A stretch of 16,866 bases of DNA from Bacteroidales bacterium (GTDB lineage Bacteria > Bacteroidota > Bacteroidia > Bacteroidales > WCHB1-69), in NCBI GenBank assembly GCA_028683685.1, contig JAQUHH010000015.1, positions 1 through 16,866 on the forward strand, written 5' to 3'. Shown piece by piece: positions 7,319 through 15,858 of the stretch (positions are counted from its first letter, which is position 1; the number at the start of each line of letters is the position of its first letter). Position numbers and translations under genes: made by a program. The notes under the pieces were generated by a model that saw nothing but the letters and a program-made list of their open reading frames with translations, had not been told where the DNA came from and made no database searches.

Positions 7319-8590
7319 TTAATTTAATAAGGATTGATTTTTATTATTAAATCCATATTTGGGCCATACTGCATCTTCCGAAATACCACTTGTCGTTGTC
7401 GTGATAAAAAAGACTTTTCCCGCTCCACCTAAGACGATTGTGCCATTGCTTCGAATTGCAATTTCTGTGGATGTACTTGCCGTAAAAGTAATATCTGTAA
7501 TTTCTCCTGTTTGGGAATCAATAAAGCTGGGTGTAGTTGTATTTTTATAAATATTTCCATCAGAGGCAATAAACAGTTCACCTCTAACATAAATTCTTCC
7601 AAAATCAGATTTCCAAACTTCTGTTCCGCTGGAATTTAATTTATAAACATAACCATCTTCACAAGTCGTATAAAAATTACCCTGTGCATCCAATACTCCT
7701 TTGTTGAGAACATAATCAGGAAGGACCGCTTCCCATTGTTCAGACAAATCTGAATTAAGCTTTTTCAGCTTAGTAGTGTAATAATCACCATCTCTTAATC
7801 CAAAATACAAATCACCAGAATTATTTACGCATAAAATTGAAGATGCAGGATGATAACTTCCAAAAGAGACTTCGTTGTCTTTTTGCCCATCAAAAGAATA
7901 GGTGTAAACTTTAATATAATCAGAACCCGCATTGCTATCAGAAAAATAGGCAGAAAAATAAATTTTATTATGAACAGCAATAGGTTCTGACATTTTTGTA
8001 TATCGGTCATCATAATTATCTCCCGTTGTAAAAACCTGTTCCCAATTTAAAGAGCCATTCTCGCTGATGGATATCAATCGTGCCGGAACAGCATCTGTAA
8101 TGTTTTCAAGATATGAATCCATGGCTATAATAATATTTCCATTATTGTCAATACAAGGTTTATAAGTCTCTTTTGTGTTTACAAATTCATTTGCCAAAGT
8201 AATTTGATAATTCCATAATTCTGAACCCGTTGCTGCATTTAAGGCATACACTTTTGAGAGTCCAACAGCAATGAGGCTATTCCCTGTCATAAGTATCGAC
8301 CGTGTTGGTTCATCTATTGTTGTCTGCCATTTTTTTGTATTGTCGGAACCAATGCAAATAATCTGTGTTTCGGTATCCAACATCATGCTCTCTGAAAAAG
8401 TCATGTACACATTATCATTTTCATCAATAACGGGGGAACCATACGCTAACAAATTTGAATTTCCAATAGACAATTCATTAGAATTGGTTGGAACTGGATT
8501 AATCGAATTATCGGAACTAGGGCTTTCTTTTTTACAAGACATGAACATAACGAACATGCTTATAGCCATAATAAAAATTGATTTTTTCAT
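7319..8590 (-). CDS. PQQ-like beta-propeller lipoprotein
   Basis: This 423-residue protein starts with a lipoprotein signal: a short basic start, a hydrophobic stretch, then FMSC with the lipidated cysteine at position 19. A Ser/Asn/Pro-rich linker follows. The rest is built of repeated propeller blades of the PQQ-like or outer-membrane-assembly type, such as KVYALNAATGSELWNYQI and GYVYKLNSSGTEVWKSDFG, with recurring Asp-x-x-Gly-Asn-x-Tyr turns (DENDNVYMTF, DAQGNFYTTC, ASDGNIYKNT). It is probably anchored in the outer membrane or on the cell surface as a binding or scaffold protein. Nothing in the sequence indicates bound PQQ or an enzymatic site, so dehydrogenase activity is not implied. It could be a BamB-like scaffold by fold, but BamB has its own conserved context, not seen here. 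It leads an operon with the small secreted protein 8 bases downstream. Confidence 0.82.
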   Translation of the reverse strand: MKKSIFIMAISMFVMFMSCKKESPSSDNSINPVPTNSNELSIGNSNLLAYGSPVIDENDNVYMTFSESMMLDTETQIICIGSDNTKKWQTTIDEPTRSILMTGNSLIAVGLSKVYALNAATGSELWNYQITLANEFVNTKETYKPCIDNNGNIIIAMDSYLENITDAVPARLISISENGSLNWEQVFTTGDNYDDRYTKMSEPIAVHNKIYFSAYFSDSNAGSDYIKVYTYSFDGQKDNEVSFGSYHPASSILCVNNSGDLYFGLRDGDYYTTKLKKLNSDLSEQWEAVLPDYVLNKGVLDAQGNFYTTCEDGYVYKLNSSGTEVWKSDFGRIYVRGELFIASDGNIYKNTTTPSFIDSQTGEITDITFTASTSTEIAIRSNGTIVLGGAGKVFFITTTTSGISEDAVWPKYGFNNKNQSLLN

Positions 8591-8697
8591 ACTCTATTAA
8601 GATAAGTTTTATACTAATTTTTGTTTTTATTAAAATGGAATTTCTGTACACTTAATGGCTAAAATTTTTGAAACTATTACAAAGAAATTGGCAATTT

Positions 8698-8705
8698 CAA
8701 ACATA
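8698..8705 (-). promoter_or_regulatory. Candidate -7 element for the lipoprotein/secreted-protein operon
   Basis: TATGTTTG on the minus strand fits TAnnTTTG, 107 bases upstream of the ATG at 8590 and just after the stop of the OmpA-like gene. No convincing -33 TTTG is present at the right distance. It is the best match in this gap. Confidence 0.3.
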
Positions 8706-8724
8706 TACTATGTTGAAAAATAAT

Positions 8725-10014
8725 TTACATTTTTACAAACTCCACTCTTCTGTTTTGTGCTTTTCCTTCGGGCGTATTATTTTCGGTAATCGGTTTACTT
8801 TCCCCAAAGCCTTTATATGCCAATCTTGATTTATCAATACCTAGCTCTATAAGCCTCTCCATTACAGATTTGGCTCTATCTTCGGAAAGTTTTTGATTGA
8901 TAGCTTCGTCCCCATCGGTATCGGTATGCCCTTCTATTGAAAATTTCAAATCGGGACTATTTTTCAAGACGTACAAAATTTCATTAATCGGCCCCATTGA
9001 CTCTGGCTTAAGAGTAGCTTTGCCCACATCAAAGCGAATCCCTGTAACAACAATTTTTCCGTCTTGCATTGCTCTGTCATAATACGGCACTCCACCTTCA
9101 GCAATACGGATATTTTTTACATAAAAAGTTTTTTTATCCGATGCACTTGCAAAATAAGGATAAATAGTAAATCCTGTTGGATTAGAACCATAATGAGGAA
9201 TATTTATCAATCTCGTATCATCCAGATATACTTTTAATTTTCCACTTGTATAAGCTAACGAAACATGAACCCAACAGCCATTTTCACAATATTTATAATC
9301 TCTACTTGGATGTTCAACGGCTCCTAGTTCTGGTGCATCAATTCGTTTGGGTGTAACTTCAAATTCTTGATCTTTTTCACCATTTCCTACTTGATTTTTT
9401 CTATCTTTTAAATAAAATGATAAACGATTTCCACCTGCGGGAGAATAATAGTCAAATTCAATCGTAAATACGTCTGGAAGATAATCTTTTGAAGAATTTT
9501 CCATATAAGGAATTATTTCACCTCCATCTAAAAACATAATTACATTTTCTCCGTCCACATTTCCTATTTCTACTTGTCCATTTTTCAAATCCCATCTACT
9601 CGGGAATTCGCCATTTCGCTCACTGGAAGATGGAGCATCCTCAAAAATCACTTTATCTCCAGGAATAAAATCAAACTTATTCCAAACTACTACTTTTTCT
9701 TTTGGAGCTTCTTTAGAAGATTTTCCACTATCCGTTATTTTTTCTTGAGAACCTGTTTCTTCTTTCTCAGAAGCAATATTCTCTTTTTCATTGTTTTTCT
9801 TATCATTTTTTTCTTTTGTCTTTTTTTCTTTTGTCTTCGATCCATCTAAAGTCTTTTCTACATCATCAAGTCCTTTATCAATAGTGTTATCCACTTTACG
9901 TTCAACTCGTTGTTCGGCTTTTCTGGCTGCTCTATCAATAACTCGATCCAGAATTTGTGAAAAAGAAACATTAAAAAGGAACATTGACACTAAAAGAATT
10001 ACATATTTTTTCAT
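8725..10014 (-). CDS. OmpA-family protein with lectin-like (LamG/jelly-roll) domain
   Basis: The product has 429 residues from the ATG at 10014. An in-frame TTG at 10038 would put eight extra residues before an otherwise standard signal peptide. After the signal (1-20, ending SFSQ) comes an amphipathic helix of alternating charges (21-58), then a Lys/Glu-rich low-complexity linker (about 59-108). Residues about 114-305 are beta-rich and resemble a concanavalin-like/LamG sandwich, including TIEFDYYSPAGG and WVHVSLAYTSGKLKVYLDD. Residues 322-429 form the OmpA C-terminal domain. GHTDTDG (362-368), SEDRA (R380) and NRRVEF (421-426) are the usual peptidoglycan-contact signature. The protein is likely periplasmic or outer-membrane-associated and tethered to peptidoglycan. 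No beta-barrel is evident, so it is not a classical OmpA porin. The ligand of the lectin-like part is unknown. Confidence 0.88.
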   Translation of the reverse strand: MKKYVILLVSMFLFNVSFSQILDRVIDRAARKAEQRVERKVDNTIDKGLDDVEKTLDGSKTKEKKTKEKNDKKNNEKENIASEKEETGSQEKITDSGKSSKEAPKEKVVVWNKFDFIPGDKVIFEDAPSSSERNGEFPSRWDLKNGQVEIGNVDGENVIMFLDGGEIIPYMENSSKDYLPDVFTIEFDYYSPAGGNRLSFYLKDRKNQVGNGEKDQEFEVTPKRIDAPELGAVEHPSRDYKYCENGCWVHVSLAYTSGKLKVYLDDTRLINIPHYGSNPTGFTIYPYFASASDKKTFYVKNIRIAEGGVPYYDRAMQDGKIVVTGIRFDVGKATLKPESMGPINEILYVLKNSPDLKFSIEGHTDTDGDEAINQKLSEDRAKSVMERLIELGIDKSRLAYKGFGESKPITENNTPEGKAQNRRVEFVKM

Positions 10015-10036
10015 AATTGCATGTTTATAATTTCGC

Positions 10037-10080
10037 AAAAAAGCAGGTTAAATCCAATCTCAAATATGAAATTAACCAGC
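10037..10080 (-). terminator. Probable intrinsic terminator after the delta-60/FISUMP gene
   Basis: The arms 10072-10080 and 10043-10051 (GCTGGTTAA and TTAACCTGC on the minus strand) form a 9-bp stem with one mismatch and a 20-base loop. Six T residues follow (10042-10037). The stem starts 10 bases after the stop codon of the upstream gene, the expected terminator position. It is weaker than the one at 6633 because of the mismatch and long loop. Confidence 0.6.
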
Positions 10081-10089
10081 TTGCAAAAT

Positions 10090-12486
10090 TTATTTTTGAA
10101 TAATTAAACGTTCAATATTTTGAGATTTATTAGTAATGACTTTTATAAAATAAATTCCATTTGAGAAACTGCTAATATCAAAAGTCGATATATTCGATTG
10201 TAAGCTACTTTGCATAATTTCCTGACCCAAATAATTGTAAAAAACAAGATTCGTTTTCTGAGTCAAGTCACCTGTAAAATTTAAAGTAAAGCTGACATTT
10301 GCTGGATTAGGATAAACTATAAGTCTTGCGTTTTGAACTTCAGAATCTTCAATTTCAACAATATCATCTTTAATGCAGCGAACACTTGCTCCATAGGCTT
10401 TTTCCCCATTTGCAATGACAGCGGTTACAGTAGGTTCAATTGCTAATAATTTAGCGATATCATCCGTTGCTGTTGATGTCCAATAATTTGCAAAAGAATT
10501 TAAAGGATAGCCTCCAGAATTATAAGACCTACCGCCTGAATAATGAAGTCTGAGTGAAGAATTATATGCTCCTTCAATAGTATTGTTATCCCAAATTGTA
10601 ATTTCTGCTAAAAATTCTTGTTGAGTAGGAACTCTCCAACCGCTTGGGCAAGGATTATTAGGTGCATTTAAGCCATCCCACAAACTATTGTTTACAGATA
10701 TCATCCACTGATGTGGGGAAGATGGAGAAATAATAAATTTATCATGTTCAGGATTAGAAGTAGGCGAAAGAACATAGGTAGTATCGGAATGAAATAATTG
10801 ATGACCATCTGCCAAACGTCCCCATTGAAAATAATCTCCATTAGCTTGTTCATCATTGATTGATTCGGCAACTCGATTTGCACCCAAATTTCTGTCCATC
10901 CAGCATTTGCCATTTCTACCTTTCACTGTTCCATAAGTTACTGGATTTCCATTATATATGAAAGAAACATTGCCACAAGAATAATTTTCGTTACTGCGTG
11001 TACTAAACGTTATTTGATTTCCATAAGCAGTGTCGACAGCATTTATAGCAAATGCAGAAACATAATAGAATGTGGTATCTTGAAGATTATAAACAAAAAC
11101 GGAAAAATCATCACTTCCGATGGGAGCGGATGCAAAATTACTATGAATTGTTGGATTTGGGCTTGTCGACCAACAAACGCCTTGAGCTGTAACCGTGCTA
11201 TTCCCGTCATTGGTAATAACACCTCCTAAACGAGCACTATTATTGGTAATTAATAAAGCTGGTTTAGTGGTTAGTTCGGGTTCGGAAATTTGCGAAACCC
11301 CTTTTCCAATAAGTCTTACAATATTATTATTTAAAGTATCATTGTATTTATTAAATTCTCCACCTATAACAATATTAGAATCGGGTTGAATAATAAAAGA
11401 GTATGCTTTCGCCGAAAAATTATTAGAAAAAAGAGCTGTATCAGTAACAAAATTTGCATCTTTAGTTCCGTTTTCATTTAACTGAATAATTGAACTTTCT
11501 GCAATATTGTTATAAAAATTAAAACTACCACCCACCAATATTTTATTTTGTGGAGTCGTTTTAATCGTATATACTTCGCCACTAATTCCATCCCCAATCA
11601 AAAATGATGTATTTAATGTCCCATCAGCATTCAAACAAGCAATCTTATTAAAGTTTTGAGCCAATACATTTGTAAAAGAACCACCTACTATTATTTTTCC
11701 ATTGGGCATCACTTCAATAGCTAAGACTTTTGCATTAAAACCACCTCCACTTATATTTCCATTAAAAACATCATCACTTGAACCATCAGTATTTAATCTG
11801 CAAAATTTTGGAGCCAAAGTCCCATTATAGAATAAAAAATCACCACCAACAAGTAATTTACCATCGGATTGAATTTTTAAAGCATACGGTGGAGATTGTC
11901 CAAACGAACCGGTAAGTCCAGTTCCAACATTAAAAGTAGTATCAAGGGTTCCATCAGCCATCAATCGGACAATATGTTTTCGTTCAACACCCCAAACAGA
12001 TGTAAATATACCTCCAATGTATATTTTTCCATTTGATGAATCAACAGCCATTGCAGTAATAGCACTATTTACATTTGAATTTGGATTAAAAGAATGGTCA
12101 ATACTTCCATACTTATCAAGTTTAACAATTCTTGTTTGCAAGTTAAAAGAATTCAAATATGAAAATGAACCCGCAACCAAAATACTTGTATCCTCAGGGC
12201 AGACATGTATTGCCACAATATCACTATTAAAACCAGTGGCACCTACAAAAAAAGTGGAATCAATGGTTCCATTTGGATTTAATCGAGCAAGCGTTGCATA
12301 TGCAGCTCCATTATAAGAGTTGAAGATTCCTCCCACGATAATTTTATTATCTGGCTGCAAAGCCATTGCTGTAACTTCTAAGTCAAATCCAATTCCTGTA
12401 AAAAATGAAGTATCAATACTCCCAGATTGACTATAAATATTGCAAAAACAAAAAGTCAACAAAAAACCAAAAATAATTTTTTTCAT
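10090..12486 (-). CDS. T9SS-secreted protein: delta-60 repeat propeller, Fn3-like module, FISUMP domain, Por sorting domain
   Basis: The protein has 798 residues from the ATG at 12486, which begins a compact signal peptide (MKKIIFGFLLTFCFCNIYSQ). An in-frame ATG at 12612 would add 42 residues before it. Residues about 22-398 hold seven delta-60 repeats, each with a GTIDSTF-like start, an IIVGGSF-like core strand and an (L)ARLNPNG-like end, so a seven-bladed propeller is plausible. Residues about 403-496 resemble a fibronectin-III-like module (ITNNSARLGGVITNDG, GVCWSTSPNPT). Residues about 508-705 are a FISUMP domain (GKCWMDRNLGA, YFQWGR, PCPSGWRVPTQQEF, NYWTST, ASVRCIKD). Residues 720-798 are a type A T9SS sorting domain (LIVYPNPA, GIYFIKVITN, ERLIIQK). 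It should cross the outer membrane through the Por machinery and be attached to the surface or released. No catalytic site is visible. An adhesion or scaffold role is inferred. Confidence 0.92.
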   Translation of the reverse strand: MKKIIFGFLLTFCFCNIYSQSGSIDTSFFTGIGFDLEVTAMALQPDNKIIVGGIFNSYNGAAYATLARLNPNGTIDSTFFVGATGFNSDIVAIHVCPEDTSILVAGSFSYLNSFNLQTRIVKLDKYGSIDHSFNPNSNVNSAITAMAVDSSNGKIYIGGIFTSVWGVERKHIVRLMADGTLDTTFNVGTGLTGSFGQSPPYALKIQSDGKLLVGGDFLFYNGTLAPKFCRLNTDGSSDDVFNGNISGGGFNAKVLAIEVMPNGKIIVGGSFTNVLAQNFNKIACLNADGTLNTSFLIGDGISGEVYTIKTTPQNKILVGGSFNFYNNIAESSIIQLNENGTKDANFVTDTALFSNNFSAKAYSFIIQPDSNIVIGGEFNKYNDTLNNNIVRLIGKGVSQISEPELTTKPALLITNNSARLGGVITNDGNSTVTAQGVCWSTSPNPTIHSNFASAPIGSDDFSVFVYNLQDTTFYYVSAFAINAVDTAYGNQITFSTRSNENYSCGNVSFIYNGNPVTYGTVKGRNGKCWMDRNLGANRVAESINDEQANGDYFQWGRLADGHQLFHSDTTYVLSPTSNPEHDKFIISPSSPHQWMISVNNSLWDGLNAPNNPCPSGWRVPTQQEFLAEITIWDNNTIEGAYNSSLRLHYSGGRSYNSGGYPLNSFANYWTSTATDDIAKLLAIEPTVTAVIANGEKAYGASVRCIKDDIVEIEDSEVQNARLIVYPNPANVSFTLNFTGDLTQKTNLVFYNYLGQEIMQSSLQSNISTFDISSFSNGIYFIKVITNKSQNIERLIIQK

Positions 12487-12541
12487 GCATTGATTTAATA
12501 AATATCCCATCAAAGATAAAGCGAAAAAAGTTATTTTATTA

Positions 12542-12549
12542 CAAAAATA
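12542..12549 (-). promoter_or_regulatory. Candidate -7 element for the T9SS protein gene
   Basis: TATTTTTG on the minus strand fits TAnnTTTG and lies 55 bases before the preferred ATG at 12486. No -33 TTTG accompanies it. A second -7-like box, TACATTTG at 12638-12645, lies 25 bases before the alternative ATG at 12612. Which box is used would decide between the two starts, but the signal peptide favours 12486. Confidence 0.3.
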
Positions 12550-12637
12550 CACGCCTGAATGTGTTTTATATTCGTTTCCACTTTTTTCATATTTGAAATC
12601 ACTGCAATCCATAAAATTATTAAATTTTACTTTTGCA

Positions 12638-12645
12638 CAAATGTA
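12638..12645 (-). promoter_or_regulatory. Second candidate -7 element, upstream of the alternative ATG at 12612
   Basis: TACATTTG on the minus strand fits TAnnTTTG. Transcription from here would include both the ATG at 12612 and that at 12486, leaving a leader of roughly 145 bases before the latter. No -33 match was found. Confidence 0.3.
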
Positions 12646-12705
12646 AAACCTACTAACTCACTTTAAGGGCTTAGAAATTTCGTATTCATATAAATTATGA
12701 GAATA

Positions 12706-13452
12706 TTATAAACAATTCAAATATTCCATCAATGCATCTTTTTTTCGTGTTGAAACAGGTGATTTTGAACCATCTTTCATAACCACAAATCCACCGTCTC
12801 CTTTTTGATATCGAGCAAAAAACTCCATATTTATCAAATGCGATTGATGAATTCTAATAAATCCAAATTCTGCTAAAAGATCATCAAACTCTTTTAGATT
12901 TTTCGATACAAAAACATTTTTCCCATCGGCAAAAAAGAATCGTGTATAAGCTCCATCAGATTCTAAACGGATAATATCTGATGTTTTGGCAACATATATG
13001 CTATCGTTGGTTTTTAAAACTATCTTTTTAGATTCCTTATGATCGGAATGCAAATTTGAAAGCAATGTTTCCATCTTAATATCTAAAGTTTCTTTAAGGA
13101 TTTGCTCCTTTGCTCGCGAAATAGCCTGAATAATATCAACATCATCAAAAGGCTTTAAAACATAATCCAAGGCGCTAAATTTAAAAGCCTTAATAGCAAA
13201 TTGTTCATAAGCTGTGATAAAAACCAATTTAAAATCAAATGGAAAAACGCGTTCAATTACATCAAATCCGGTTCCATTAACCAAATGTATATCCATCAAA
13301 ACAATCTGTGGTTTTGTGGAAACCAACAACGAAACAGCATCTTCAACATGGGTAGCAATTCCTGTAATTTCAGCTTCTGGAAAATTAGTTTTAACAATCT
13401 TTTCGATGCGTAAAGCCATTTTTTTTTCATCTTCAACAATAGCAACTTTCAT
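12706..13452 (-). CDS. LytTR-family response regulator
   Basis: The 248-residue protein has an N-terminal receiver (1-120) with all phosphorylation residues present: acidic pair E7/D8, phospho-acceptor D54 in VLMDIHL, T80 in FITAYE and K100 in LKPFDD. A linker leads to a LytTR DNA-binding domain (about 142-246). Its hallmarks are the IVLKTNDSIYVAKTSDIIRL strand pair, GAYTRFFF, FIRIHQSHLIN (around 197-207) and SPVSTRKKD near the end. When phosphorylated by its kinase it should bind paired direct repeats in promoters and control transcription. It starts 8 bases after the stop of the TPR sensor kinase gene, its evident cognate partner. The target genes cannot be read from the sequence; neighbouring envelope genes or its own operon are plausible. 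All key residues are intact. Confidence 0.95.
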   Translation of the reverse strand: MKVAIVEDEKKMALRIEKIVKTNFPEAEITGIATHVEDAVSLLVSTKPQIVLMDIHLVNGTGFDVIERVFPFDFKLVFITAYEQFAIKAFKFSALDYVLKPFDDVDIIQAISRAKEQILKETLDIKMETLLSNLHSDHKESKKIVLKTNDSIYVAKTSDIIRLESDGAYTRFFFADGKNVFVSKNLKEFDDLLAEFGFIRIHQSHLINMEFFARYQKGDGGFVVMKDGSKSPVSTRKKDALMEYLNCL

Positions 13453-13460
13453 GGCAATAT

Positions 13461-15398
13461 TTATATGTTTTTAGTTGGTAATTCAATTATTACTTTAGTT
13501 CCAGATAAAGAAGAAAAATCAGATAAATCAAGAATCTTTACTGGCAAAATATGTTTGTTGTTTTTAGAAAACAATCGCAGTCTTTCATTTGTAATAGAAA
13601 TGGCTTTGGAATAATGATTTTGAGAATAAAGTTGATGCTGACTTTGATTATACCCAATGCCATTATCCAAAATTTCAACAGAAATTTGACCATTTCTTTC
13701 CATAATACGAATGGAAATAAGCCCATTATCTATTTCTCTGATTCCATGTTCGATGGCATTTTCGACAAAAGGCTGAATAATCATAGGAGGCACACCAATT
13801 AAATCCTTTTCAATATTTTCATCAAAATCAACCACCAATTCAAAAGAATGATTAAATCGTAATTGTTGAAAAGCAACATACTCTTTAAGCAGATCAATTT
13901 CGTCGCTTAAAGAAATAAACTCTTTTGATGAATAATCCAAAATCTTCCGCATCATGCGAGCAAAACGAGTAATATATTTACTACCCGTTTCCGTATCGTT
14001 TTCCAAAACAAAAGACTGAATACTTGAAAGTGCATTAAAAATAAAATGAGGATTCATCTGAGCTCTAAAAAACTTCTGCTCAACCACCAAATGACGATGC
14101 TTTAAACGGAGTTGATGCTGTCGGACATAAAAAAACACAATCAAACCCACTAATAAAATTGTAATAATAATTCCAAAAATAATTCTTCTATCATAAATGA
14201 TTTGTTTGTTTATTAAAATATTATCCTTTTCAAGCAATTGAAGTTTTTGCAAATTTGTTTCACTGTCAAAACGAGCTTGCATTTCATGAATAATTTTTTG
14301 ATTGCTTTCGTTTAGTAAAGAATCCTTAAAAAGAGCATAATTTATTTGATTTTGCAAAGCATTTTTATAATCGTTTTTGATTTCATACAGCTGCGATAAA
14401 ATCTGATATGTTTCAGCTATTTTTAAAATCGAATTAGACATTAAAAAAACATCAAGACATTGATGCGATAATTTAAGAGCTTTATCGATTTTATTTTGTT
14501 TCATTTTCAGCTGAGCAATGTTTAGTTGGGTACATGCCTGTCCAAATAAATCACCAATAGAACCCCTAATAAGGAACGCTTTATTGAGATAAATCTCGGC
14601 TTTATCGAGTTTTTCTTGTTTTAGATAAATTAAACCAATATTATTGTTTAATGTACCAATTTGAAGTTCATTATATACGGATTCAAAAAGACTTAAAGAT
14701 TGATAATAATAAAAAAGGGCACTTTCAAAATCTTCCTTTAATGATTCAAAAAGAACTCCAATATTGTTAAGAGTAGAAGCCATACCCGAAGTATCATTCA
14801 GCTCTTTCTTAATCTTGAATGCTTGTTTTTGATGTTTCAGAGCGGGTTCAAAAAGCCCCATGGTTTGGTATACGATTCCAATATTATTATGTATAAACGA
14901 GATATTTTTGAAATCATGATTTTTTTTATACATCCGCAAAGCTTCTTGATAAAAACCAATTGCTTCGGGCAATTTTCCAGTAAACTCACTAATTACACCA
15001 AGGTTTCCAAGTTGAGATGCCAATCCAGAAATATGATTGATTTTTTGATAAAGCAAATATGCTTCAAGATGAATTCCCTTGGCTTTTTCAAAATCACCTT
15101 TTCGGATGTATGAACTTCCAATATAATTGAGTGCTTCGGCTTGATTTAGTATATCCTTTGCATTTTTTGCTTCAGCCAACATTTGTTCTGAAAGCAAAAA
15201 ACTTTTATCCAAGGAATTTTTGTGATAAAAACGAATCAATTGTTGATATGTCAACATTTTATTTTCATAATCTTGATTGGGCATTTGTGCTTCCAATTTT
15301 TCGGCTTGGTCAAGATCAGCAATTTGAGCCCATGAATATGATAAAGATACCAGTGAAAATAAAACAATAAGAATTATTTGAATATGATATTTATGCAT
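13461..15398 (-). CDS. TPR-containing LytS-type sensor histidine kinase
   Basis: The 645-residue protein has a signal peptide (1-25, ending SWAQ). An array of about seven TPR units (about 45-360) follows, with typical motifs such as LNYIGSSYIRKGDFEKAKGI, LNNIGVLFES and NNIGLIYLKQEKLDKAEIYL. A coiled segment (365-400) leads to one TM helix (404-424). The cytoplasmic part is a LytS/YehU-type kinase: phospho-acceptor H451 in MNPHFIFNALSS, N-box PFVENAIEHG (N547) and DNGIG (578-582), with a C-terminal GTKVIIELP strand. The TPRs should lie in the periplasm and sense protein interactions. The sensed ligand is unknown. It precedes the LytTR regulator gene by 8 bases and follows the TonB-C protein gene by 46 bases, consistent with one operon. 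Catalytic motifs are complete, in contrast to the multi-PAS protein elsewhere in this window. Confidence 0.94.
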   Translation of the reverse strand: MHKYHIQIILIVLFSLVSLSYSWAQIADLDQAEKLEAQMPNQDYENKMLTYQQLIRFYHKNSLDKSFLLSEQMLAEAKNAKDILNQAEALNYIGSSYIRKGDFEKAKGIHLEAYLLYQKINHISGLASQLGNLGVISEFTGKLPEAIGFYQEALRMYKKNHDFKNISFIHNNIGIVYQTMGLFEPALKHQKQAFKIKKELNDTSGMASTLNNIGVLFESLKEDFESALFYYYQSLSLFESVYNELQIGTLNNNIGLIYLKQEKLDKAEIYLNKAFLIRGSIGDLFGQACTQLNIAQLKMKQNKIDKALKLSHQCLDVFLMSNSILKIAETYQILSQLYEIKNDYKNALQNQINYALFKDSLLNESNQKIIHEMQARFDSETNLQKLQLLEKDNILINKQIIYDRRIIFGIIITILLVGLIVFFYVRQHQLRLKHRHLVVEQKFFRAQMNPHFIFNALSSIQSFVLENDTETGSKYITRFARMMRKILDYSSKEFISLSDEIDLLKEYVAFQQLRFNHSFELVVDFDENIEKDLIGVPPMIIQPFVENAIEHGIREIDNGLISIRIMERNGQISVEILDNGIGYNQSQHQLYSQNHYSKAISITNERLRLFSKNNKHILPVKILDLSDFSSLSGTKVIIELPTKNI

Positions 15399-15444
15399 TT
15401 AATCTATAATTGAAAATAATAACGCTTAAAATAAACAATTCGTA

Positions 15445-15858
15445 TTATTCTTCTTTCATATTGTATCGGCTTATTGGAAAACTCAAAATAAATTGTTGGC
15501 GAATTTTCACACCGTTGATGGTTGCAGGAATCCACAGGGGCATCTCCCGAACAATTCTGATAAGCTCATCTTCGAGACCATAACCAATGTTTGACAATTT
15601 TTTGAAATTTAGAACTTTTCCATCAAAATTGACGTCGAAACGAATTTGAACTTCGCCCGAAATTCCTTCATTTTGGGCTTCCTTGGGATACTTTAGATGA
15701 TTCCAGATATAGGCCATCATGGAGTCATTTCCTCCAGAAAACATCGCATCATTTTGATGGGTCGTAAAATTCACATCATATTGGTTTTCATTGTCAATTT
15801 GTGCTTGTAAAAAAAAAGAAAGACAAAAAACAAAACTAAAAACAATCGCTTTTTTCAT
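15445..15858 (-). CDS. Secreted TonB C-terminal-domain protein
   Basis: The 137-residue protein consists of a signal peptide (1-20, ending FLQAQ), a short polar stretch and a TonB C-terminal domain (about 48-131). The domain shows the family pattern: LKYPKEAQNEGISGEV, then FDVNFDGKV, then an LEDELIRIVREMPLWIP helix and NGVKIRQQFILSFP. Full TonB proteins have an uncleaved N-terminal anchor and a Pro-rich spanning region to connect ExbBD to outer-membrane receptors. Both are missing here and the signal looks cleavable, so it probably does not energise transport. Free TonB-C domains may bind periplasmic partners. It lies 46 bases upstream of the TPR sensor kinase gene on the same strand and could be a ligand or accessory for its TPR array. 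That link is inference from position only. Confidence 0.85.
   Translation of the reverse strand: MKKAIVFSFVFCLSFFLQAQIDNENQYDVNFTTHQNDAMFSGGNDSMMAYIWNHLKYPKEAQNEGISGEVQIRFDVNFDGKVLNFKKLSNIGYGLEDELIRIVREMPLWIPATINGVKIRQQFILSFPISRYNMKEE

Noticed and set aside
8681..8718. Inverted repeats after the OmpA-like gene as a terminator
   Set aside because: The GAAATT/AATTTC and CAACATA/TATGTTTG pairings are short and AT-rich, and no solid T-run follows them on the minus strand.
9574..10030. Plus-strand open frames opposite the Lys/Glu-rich linker of the OmpA-like protein
   Set aside because: They translate to Phe/Ser-rich sequence, as expected for the antisense of AAA/GAA codons, with no domain or start signal.
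10015..10038. TTG at 10038 as the start of the OmpA-like protein
   Set aside because: The ATG at 10014 gives a standard MKK signal peptide; the extension adds eight residues before it and overlaps the region next to the upstream terminator's T-run.
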